Below, in pieces: positions 57,625-64,000 of a DNA stretch of 64,000 nt. Position numbers and translations under genes: made by a program. A model generated the notes under the pieces. That model had not been told where the DNA came from, ran no database searches, and saw only the letters and a program-made list of their open reading frames with translations. The DNA is from Euclidia mi. Its lineage: Eukaryota; Arthropoda; Insecta; Lepidoptera; Erebidae. The stretch spans positions 4,852,761 through 4,916,760 of the forward strand of contig OX123200.2 in NCBI GenBank assembly GCA_944739405.2, read 5' to 3'. How positions within the stretch are numbered: the stretch's first letter is position 1; each line of letters opens with the position of its first letter.

Positions 57625-58548
57625 GCAATGGTCACTAGGAAAATATTATCACCTACACTGGTTAGCTCAGAAGTGCTGTGCAAAACTGAAGCTATAAACG
57701 CCTGGAAAATGGCTTGTCCAAACAGTGATTTGCCCACCAACCTACTCTCTCAAAGACAGTGAGACACGCCGCTTTGTAACATTGTGAGAAAATATCTTTT
57801 GGATACATGTTTTAATGTTACAGAGGGTGCTCGCTTGCTGGCTGTGGGGGAATGGGAATCCGGTCTATGGCTTCAGGCACTATCATCGTCCAACACAGGA
57901 ACCATGTTGGACGATGAGACATTCCGTATCGCCACTTATCTTCGTTTAGGTGCTCCGTGTGTTTCTCCGCATCGATGTCATTGTGGAGAAGACTTCGATA
58001 GCCTCGGACACCATGGGCTATCCTGAAGCAGAAACGCTCTGAATTCCTCGTCATGCTCACCTAAATGACATAATCCGTCGTGCTCTTGCCGCGTCTGGTG
58101 TACCAGCTGTACTTGAACCAAATGGTTTGGTACGCGACGACGGGAAGAAACCTGACGATATGTCATTGTTGCCATGGAAAATGGCGAGGCCTTTGGTGTG
58201 GGACGCAACTTGCGTAGACCTCGCGCCATCCCATGTTCCAATCACGGGAGGCCATGCTGGCGCTGCTGCTACATCTGTGGAAACCCTCAAACGGCGCAAA
58301 TACGTAGTAATCTAGTACCTTATTACGTATTTGAGCCGTTTGGGGTGGAAACGCTAGGCTCATGGGATTCGAGCGCTCGTTCTTTATACCGAGATATATC
58401 TAAACGGTTACTCGACGTCTCACGTGACCAGAATGCTGGTTTAATCTTTGGTCAAAGAATCAGCATTACCAGCCAGCGTGGCAATGCTGCCAGCCTTCTG
58501 GGCACGTTACTCGACGATATTGATGCGGAGGCATTCTACGAGGCCTAA
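57625..58548 (+). pseudogene. Decayed copy of the REL-ENDO LINE C-terminus
   Basis: Homologous to 36307-37305 on the opposite strand: KTEAINAWKMAC, ARLLAVGEWESGLWLQAL, HRCHCGEDFDSLGHHGLS, KKPDDMSLLPWKM, EPFGVETLGSWDSSARSL, RGNAASLLGTLLDDIDAEAF. The reading frame changes at least twice (near 58030 and 58200) and stops occur near 57762 and 58025. It is 5'-truncated at almost the same protein position as its relative. The stop is at 58546-58548. Confidence 0.82.
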
Positions 58549-59365
58549 ACACACCTGTACATATATATTTTCAGTTTTAATTTTTAGATTTATGAACATA
58601 TACATATATTCTTAGAAATTATGATTATTTAAGATAGTAATGTATATAGTTATAATTAATAATCTGTAATGTTAGCATGAAAATTATTCGAAAATAAATT
58701 GCAATGTTTATTCTTTCCAAATATTAAGTCACAGCGGTTAAGGAAGTCGGATCTTATAAAGCATATACATGAAAAGAATTTTATTCTTCGGTAGAGAAAA
58801 GCAGCCCTCAAGCTCTAAAACTTTATAATGTTCAACGCTTATCATCACCAAATATCAAACAGCTTAAAACGAAAAATTCACACCAAATAACTGCACTTAC
58901 TCCGCAATGTACGGAACAAAGTCACAAATTGCCGTCACCACATCAAAAAATATTTGTATAAAATTTGCGTGGTCTGTTTTCGCTGTAAATCGAAGCGAAT
59001 GTCTTTTATATCTTTGATGGACCATTACACCTCGGCTGTTGTTGTGCGGCCTGACTTATTGCATTGGAAGAGGGTCAATACCCCGGTAGGTATATAAGTA
59101 TACCTACTGTTTGTGAATCGCTACGGAGAAGGGATAACAAATCGGAACTATTGCCGGCCTTTTTGGGAGAAACTGTGCACATTATTCATGTCAACGATCG
59201 ACTAAAAAGCGAATAATTTATATTGTGTTTTCCTTATTTTTTCGGAAGATGTTTTTTGGTGTTAAGTTTGATCTTTATTTTCGGCAGCCATTTATAACAC
59301 GTGGCTTTAATCCATACTGGTATAATAAATCTCACAGTTATAACCAACATGATCGGATACAATTA
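58549..59365. other. 3' UTR of the LINE copy and unassigned DNA
   Basis: The first 150 bp (ACACCTGTACATATATATTTTCAG...) is comparable to the 3' UTR at 36202-36306. The rest shows nothing recognised. Confidence 0.35.
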
Positions 59366-59573
59366 TCTTAATATATAAAATCCTTGCGTTACTGACTGAC
59401 TGACAGACACGCTACAGCCGAAACTATTGGGCGCAGGAAGCTGGAATTTGGCATGTATGTTCCTTGGGGACCGTAGGGGTGCACTAAGAAGGGATTTCCC
59501 GAAATTCCCACGGGATCGGCCAAAACGGGTAAATTAAAAAAAAATGCAGGCGTAGCTGCTGGCGTAGTATTAG
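59366..59573 (+). mobile_element. Non-autonomous Helitron, about 208 bp
   Basis: A|TCTTAATATATAAAATCCTTGCG start, GACTGACTGACAGACACGC inside, and GCAGGCGTAGCTGCTGGCGTAG...TAG|T end. Almost identical to 15511-15716, though the CTAG terminus is altered here to TTAG. Confidence 0.85.
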
Positions 59574-60539
59574 TATATAAATGTGCTAGGTAAGATCACA
59601 CTACAACCTCTTAGAAGCAAATAGAGATAGAAAAAGCTGGCAAACGTTACCACGAAACTTAGCTTTAAAGTTCTCATCAAATTTAAACCTAACATATCTG
59701 ATATGCCTACATAACATTGCATATATTACATTAGTAGATTAAAAAACCAATATGATCATGAGCAGTTCGATAATAACCCTAACCTTTAATCTTCATAGCC
59801 AGCATTATTTGACCTGTAAATAAACTGTCCCACTGCTGGGAGTGGGCCTCATTTCATTTTGAGAAGATTTAGGCCATAGATCACCACGCTGCGCTGCCCA
59901 ACTCTGGATTACTTGACGTGTCTTTCGAGAAAATTATAAAGAGCTCTGAGACACACAGATTTCCTCACGATATGTCTGAATTGAATTTGTTGCTAATTTT
60001 ATAAAACGCTGGTCTAAAAAATTCGGGGGTTGTTGAATTCCTTTTTATTTACGTTTGCAAAAAAACTGAGCTTTTTTAGATGCTTCTTGACGGTACTGAA
60101 GCGTAATAATTGATCGTGATATTGCCTAAATTAATACTGGTATTCAGCACTGATCCCGAAGACTTGTAACTCGGTGATTGTTTTTGTAGAATTGATATGA
60201 GGAGTTTTCACGTCTGTATGGACTTTAAAAGTCAGGTACCGGTACGGCAAAAAAGACGCCGTAACGCATAGCAGGCAATATAGATACGGGCAGTATTTGT
60301 CTCGTACCGCACTAGCAGAAAGTCTAGATCCAATGCTGTCGCAGCAAAAGTCTTAACTAGTTCAAAGATTAACATGCAATTTCTAAGAGAGCATTGTTAC
60401 ATAATGCTTAAAAATGCAGTTACTTTTGCACATGTATGTAACAATATGTGTAGAAGGCGTTGCAGAACATCAGTCATCTCGCTCTTGTGACCAAGGCTGG
60501 GGATAACCCATGCCGAAGCGTCGAGGGAAATATAAGGTA
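59574..60539. other. Unassigned, with a LINE-tail crumb
   Basis: AACTGTCCCACTGCTGGGAGTGGGCCTC at 59822-59850 is a minus-strand LINE 3'-end fragment. CCATGCCGAAGCGTCGAGGG near 60508 belongs to the repeat family at 20385. No gene seen. Confidence 0.35.
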
Positions 60540-60746
60540 CTAGAGAACGCCAGCAGCTACGCCTGCATTTGTTTTTAATTTGCCCGTTTTGGCCGATCCC
60601 GTGGAAATTTCGGGAAATCCCTTCTTAGTGCACCCCTACGGTCCCCAAGGAACATACACGCCAAATTTCAGCTTCCTGCGCCTTATAGTTTCGGCTGTAG
60701 CGTGTCTGTCAGTCAGTCAGTAACGCAAGGATTTTATATATTAAGA
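60540..60746 (-). mobile_element. Non-autonomous Helitron, about 207 bp
   Basis: On the minus strand it runs TCTTAATATATAAAATCC to GGCGTTCTCTAG|T, with intact TC and CTAG ends between A and T. It is the best-preserved copy of the family and the reference for its boundaries. Confidence 0.88.
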
Positions 60747-60784
60747 TTTTCATATAATTACGCGACATAGACCCGTTACATAAA

Positions 60785-60880
60785 CTTTTTTTTATAGACT
60801 CACGCCCGTATCCTCGAAGGGGCAGACAGAGGTGTAATTGTATTACACCCACATTTCGCCATGATTTTTTAATTTTTTAT
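60785..60880 (-). repeat. SINE tail fragment
   Basis: TATAGACTCACGCCCGTATCCTCGAAGGGGCAGACAGAGG is followed by the start of the body (CACCCACATTTCGCCATGA). It is cut off there and joined to a complete SINE in the same orientation. Confidence 0.75.
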
Positions 60881-60884
60881 TATT

Positions 60885-61141
60885 TGTTTATAGTCTCACG
60901 CCTGTATCCCCAAAGGGGTAGGCAGAGGTGTAAATATTACACCTGCATTTCGCCATGATTTTTTAGGTCCCACGTAATAGGGGGCGAGCCTATTGCCGTT
61001 ACCGGGCACATCACCAGACTCCGTGCTGCTACTGAGAATTTGGAAAACCCAATAACACTTGCCCTTGCCCTTGCGGAAATCGAACCCGGGACCTCCGATC
61101 AGCAGTCGCATACGCTATCTACTGGACCACGGAGGCAGTCT
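60885..61141 (-). repeat. Complete tRNA-derived SINE, family B
   Basis: On the minus strand: GACTGCCTCCGTGGTCCAGTAGATAGCG head, B box GGTTCGATTTCC, body, and tail with CCTTTGGGG...CAGGCGTGAGACTATA. A short direct repeat (TTGCCC twice) lies where the head meets the body. Confidence 0.87.
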
Positions 61142-62580
61142 AAACATAAAGATTATTGTGTTACAAAGTGGTTATACATAAGTATATTTATGTTACTAGT
61201 TGCTACATTACATCAGCGTCATGCGTTAACATGTCCTGTGCCGTGCCGTACCTCGCACTGTATACTCGCCACTAGATATGCTAATGTGTGCGGCGTGCGT
61301 GCCCACGCGTCGTGACGAGCTCATCACCTGCCCACCCCACTCCGCTTAACAAGACTGAATATATCACGTAGCTATGTGGCGACCGACTGAAATATAGGAG
61401 AAAATGCGTAGTACATTGCCAGTGTAAAATGACCTTACGTTGAATAGATGTGTCGTACTGAGACAGTTCAACTTATAAAGAAGTGCTTAAGGTGGAGGGG
61501 GGTCATCAGCAAAATGAAAACACCGCCGCAGTGATAAATCTCAACAGTATGTAGACGTCATTAGTGTAGTGTGTCGGAGTACCGACATTGCGAACTTATA
61601 TAAAGACCAAGTGAGGTTAGGTGCCGAAACCCGCACTTCCACAGGACGGCGCTGAGCTCTCATCAGTTTCTCCGTGACCACGCTCGGTGCAAGGCGAGCG
61701 AAACGTCAGAAATAAATAGGTATTTAAAGCTTAAATAAGTTAAGGTTACGCGATTTAGACCCGGTAAATTATTTTGTATATTATTCAATGCTGTTATATT
61801 ATACACCACGTACCTACCGAACCCGTACAAATATACTCACAGCATTTATATATGATCTAGTCTACAGCCACAAAATAAGGCCCTCAAATAGATAACCAAA
61901 ACGACCCCGTCCATTCTATAAAGCTAATTTTATGCCAGTAATCTTAATACTACTCTGTCAAAAAAAGTACCGGGAAAAGATCAATAATACAAAAGCTGTT
62001 TGTTATTCATCCAAATTTATTTTTCACCACAGCAGCTCAAACATGCCGCTTTTGCTGCGAGACAACAGTGAACAAAACGCGATTTTGATTCGAGCGTGAG
62101 GCAAAGTAGCTTTTTAATTTTTCAATCTTCAGTGCCACGAATTGACATTGTTCAGCCACAAATTTGAAACATTCGAATTTTACTGTGCTCTGTCTCTTTC
62201 ACATGCATATAAAAAGTGAGTGAAAAAACAAACCCCTTCGAATTCGAAATTCGAATTTGGTATTCGACCTCAAAGAAAACACCTACGGCAACGCAAAAAA
62301 AAAGATATTTGTTTCTTTTTTATATGTTATTGTTTACATGTTTAATTTATTATTGGATTTTAATAAAAATAAGTCTAATTAATAGTATAAAATTAGTATT
62401 TAACCAATATATTTTTATTTAGAATTACAACAATGATTCATTTGAAAAATAAACATCAGGGACGCGGTATTAAAACGCGATTTAAAAAAGTAGCGGGAAT
62501 AAAAATTTCGCTGATGCTGATACAGTAGGTACCTATAGCGTAACGTGTTAAATTATATTAATATATAATATAATAATCTA
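61142..62580. other. Long unassigned stretch
   Basis: GGCGAGCGAAACGTCAG...TACGCGATTTAGACCCGG at 61690-61770 belongs to the dispersed family at 20385. Two facing CGAATTC motifs (TTCGAATTCGAAATTCGAATTTGG) lie near 62238. No gene recognised. Confidence 0.35.
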
Positions 62581-62585
62581 AAAAG

Positions 62586-62771
62586 ATGAGTGAAACTAGC
62601 GATGATGACTGTACTTTAACACCAGAAGAGTTAAATCAACAAGTGGTTATGCAGAATTCAATCTATTCCTGTTCATTTCTATGTATCCTAAGTAATATGT
62701 GTTCTCACTGCTGTGGTGAAAAGCTATGTGTGCTACACGAGAGCAAAGTTTTTTGTATCTCGTGCTGTTGA
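62586..62771 (+). CDS. Short Cys-rich open frame, origin uncertain
   Basis: 61 codons starting MSETSDDDCTLTPEEL and ending CSHCCGEKLCVLHESKVFCISCC. The acidic start and a C-terminal CX2C...CX2H...CX2C pattern recall the two ends of a piggyBac-type transposase, but there is no catalytic region and no proven TTAA ends. The last codons lie in the palindrome below. It may be a miniature derivative or chance; I would not annotate it as a host gene. Confidence 0.25.
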   Translation: MSETSDDDCTLTPEELNQQVVMQNSIYSCSFLCILSNMCSHCCGEKLCVLHESKVFCISCC

Positions 62772-62896
62772 GTCCCTCACCACGCTCAGGATTCTAACTT
62801 TGATTCACTCGCTACGCTCGTGAATCAATCATAGAATCCTTCGCTTGCTCGGGACTCAAAATAAGCACTCGAAACAAAAAACAACTTTGCTCTCTT
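62736..62896. repeat. Near-complete palindrome with arms of about 75 bp
   Basis: ACGAGAGCAAAGTTTTTTGT...GAGTCCCTCACCACGCTCAGGATTCTA is mirrored by its diverged complement up to ACAAAAAACAACTTTGCTCTCTTGT. The centre is at about 62812-62816. Small GCTC/CGAGC hairpins occur inside each arm. Confidence 0.8.
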
Positions 62897-63531
62897 GTTG
62901 CACAAATAACTATTATCACCTTCAAAGTATGCTCTTTCAAAAGCGATACACTTACGCCAACGAATAATCCAATCAACAAAACTTTTTTTAACGCTGTTTC
63001 CGGAATTGAGTTCAGTTCTCGCCGCAGATTCTCCATTATGTCTTCTACCAATCGAAAACGGGTGCCACGAAGTGGTAATTTGAGCTTAAGAAAAAGAAGG
63101 AAGTCGGCTGGAGCCATATCTGGTGAATATGGTGGTTGCTAATGGTATTTATTGGGTGTTTGGTCAAAAATTCGTTCACAATGATGGCCTTGTGCGAAGG
63201 CGCATTATCGTGGTGCGAAATTCTTTTGGCTATAGCCGAGCGGCAACATGTTTCATACCCAAATGATTAGTTAGTGAGGCTTTTCAGTCACTGTTTCCTT
63301 CACTTTTGCGATGTTAACTTCAGTTGCAGACGTTGATGGCCTACCAGAGCGAGGCAAATCTTCTATCACATCTCGACCGCTTTTGGACGCTTTGTACCAC
63401 TCATAATCACGAGTTTTTGATAAAGTCGATTCACCGTAAGGCTTCTGTAACATTTTCATTGACTCCGAACACGAAATTCCATTGACGACGCAAAATTTAA
63501 GACAAACTCTTTGTTCGATGTTTTTGTCCAT
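62897..63531 (-). pseudogene. Internally deleted mariner-like (DD41D-type?) transposase
   Basis: The ATG at 63531 opens MDKNIEQRVCLKFCVVNG, then KMLQKPYGESTLSKT, YEWYKASKSGRDVIEDLPRSGRPSTSATEVN, an N-terminal mariner-type DNA-binding region of about 86 codons to the stop at 63271. It resumes with SHHDNAPSHKA-like codons (about 63200) and then APADFLLFLKLKLPLRGTRF (about 63110). That is the third catalytic Asp region, in the 'LKLPLRG' style of DD41D-like mariners. The middle of the protein, including the first two catalytic Asps, is missing, and frames change. Confidence 0.7.
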
Positions 63532-63773
63532 TATGAAATTCGCAAGACACACTAGATATGATATAACTAAAAACAGCACTTTATTTAATATACATAACAG
63601 ATGCAACTCAAACTCCGCGCCAAAATGGAAAATAGTTGTGCCACTCTCTAACAACAACAAAAAACACAAAAATTTGAATTTGGAACCATAAACAAATAAT
63701 CCATTCCCGATATTTTTATGACTGAATGTATATTTTTCAAGGACAACGTTATCTATACTAATTTAATAAAAAT
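63532..63773. other. Unassigned; probable 5' flank of the mariner-like element
   Basis: AT-rich. It may hold the left terminal repeat, which I could not define. Confidence 0.3.
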
Positions 63774-63989
63774 CACGGTAATATAATCTAACAGTATTGT
63801 AACTCGGCCGCCTTCGTGAGTTATATACCTACCAGACGCGCTGCATCCGAGCTGCGGCACGATCGCGGCTGTGGGTACTCTTGGCACAGTCCGCACAGTC
63901 TAATGGGTACTCTGCTCGAGGCGCGTAGGTATAACTCGAGTTTCGTGCGTTTGTATGGAGTTACAATACTGTTAGATATTATTACCGTG
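63774..63989. mobile_element. MITE with 32-bp terminal inverted repeats
   Basis: CACGGTAATATAATCTAACAGTATTGTAACTC at 63774-63805 pairs with its complement at 63958-63989 with two mismatches in the AT-rich part. It is 216 bp with a GC-rich interior (ACGCGCTGCATCCGAGCTGCGGCACG) and no ORF. TAAAAA near both borders may be the target duplication. Confidence 0.85.
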
Positions 63990-64000
63990 TAAAAAGGAAA

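Overview
The window looks like an intergenic or intronic stretch of a moth or butterfly (Lepidoptera) nuclear genome. It is AT-rich, has eukaryotic splice signals, and is packed with transposable-element families that I know as characteristic of Lepidoptera: tRNA-headed SINEs ending in a TATG-repeat tail, short AT-rich Helitrons, Helitrons carrying minisatellites, a Transib (RAG1-like) transposon, mariners, BEL/Pao and several LINE clades. No rRNA operon, functional tRNA, prokaryotic gene or CRISPR array is visible.

Only one host-type gene could be assembled: a four-exon, minus-strand gene (exons at 9780-9727, 9045-8890, 7907-7755, 7317-7114). It encodes a secreted protein of about 188 residues that resembles the DUF1091 (CheB-related) family. 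All four exons join in phase 0 at GT/AG sites. Its introns hold a foldback MITE, a hairpin, LINE and SINE remnants and a Helitron.

Region by region. 0-6.5 kb: SINE copies, including two identical chimeric SINEs; one is split by a pogo-like element with remnant transposase coding, and a perfect 33-bp inverted repeat flanks that whole block. 7-10 kb: the gene. 9.8-21 kb: MITEs, foldbacks, a perfect 27-bp palindrome, two diverged arrays of about 16-bp units, Helitron and SINE copies, and long unassigned DNA. 21-22.4 kb: a 5'-truncated RTE-like LINE whose final codons and tail match the SINE tails, which makes that LINE family the likely SINE mobiliser. 22.8-37.5 kb: one BEL/Pao LTR retrotransposon with 604-bp LTRs and a 5-bp target duplication. 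Its 3' LTR was later split by two LINE insertions. One of these, an ORF1-only LINE, was itself invaded within its (TTA)n tail by an R4/Dong-like LINE that has a single stop codon. 39.3-42.1 kb: a Transib element with terminal repeats and an uninterrupted transposase frame. 42-50 kb: LINE ends, two decayed mariners (one carrying a SINE), a 5S-rRNA-derived fragment, and MITEs, one of them with a scattered recurrent motif. 50-55 kb: Helitron ends, a TA microsatellite, and a Helitron carrying an 11-monomer minisatellite with higher-order structure. 55-64 kb: LINE ends, a second copy of the C-terminal endonuclease-type LINE, Helitrons, SINEs, an internally deleted mariner-like gene and a terminal MITE.

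The elements relate to one another as host, parasite and hyperparasite. RTE-like LINEs probably supply reverse transcriptase to the SINEs, and elements sit inside elements up to three levels deep. All of this was read by eye; no database search was possible, so family names below the superfamily level are tentative.
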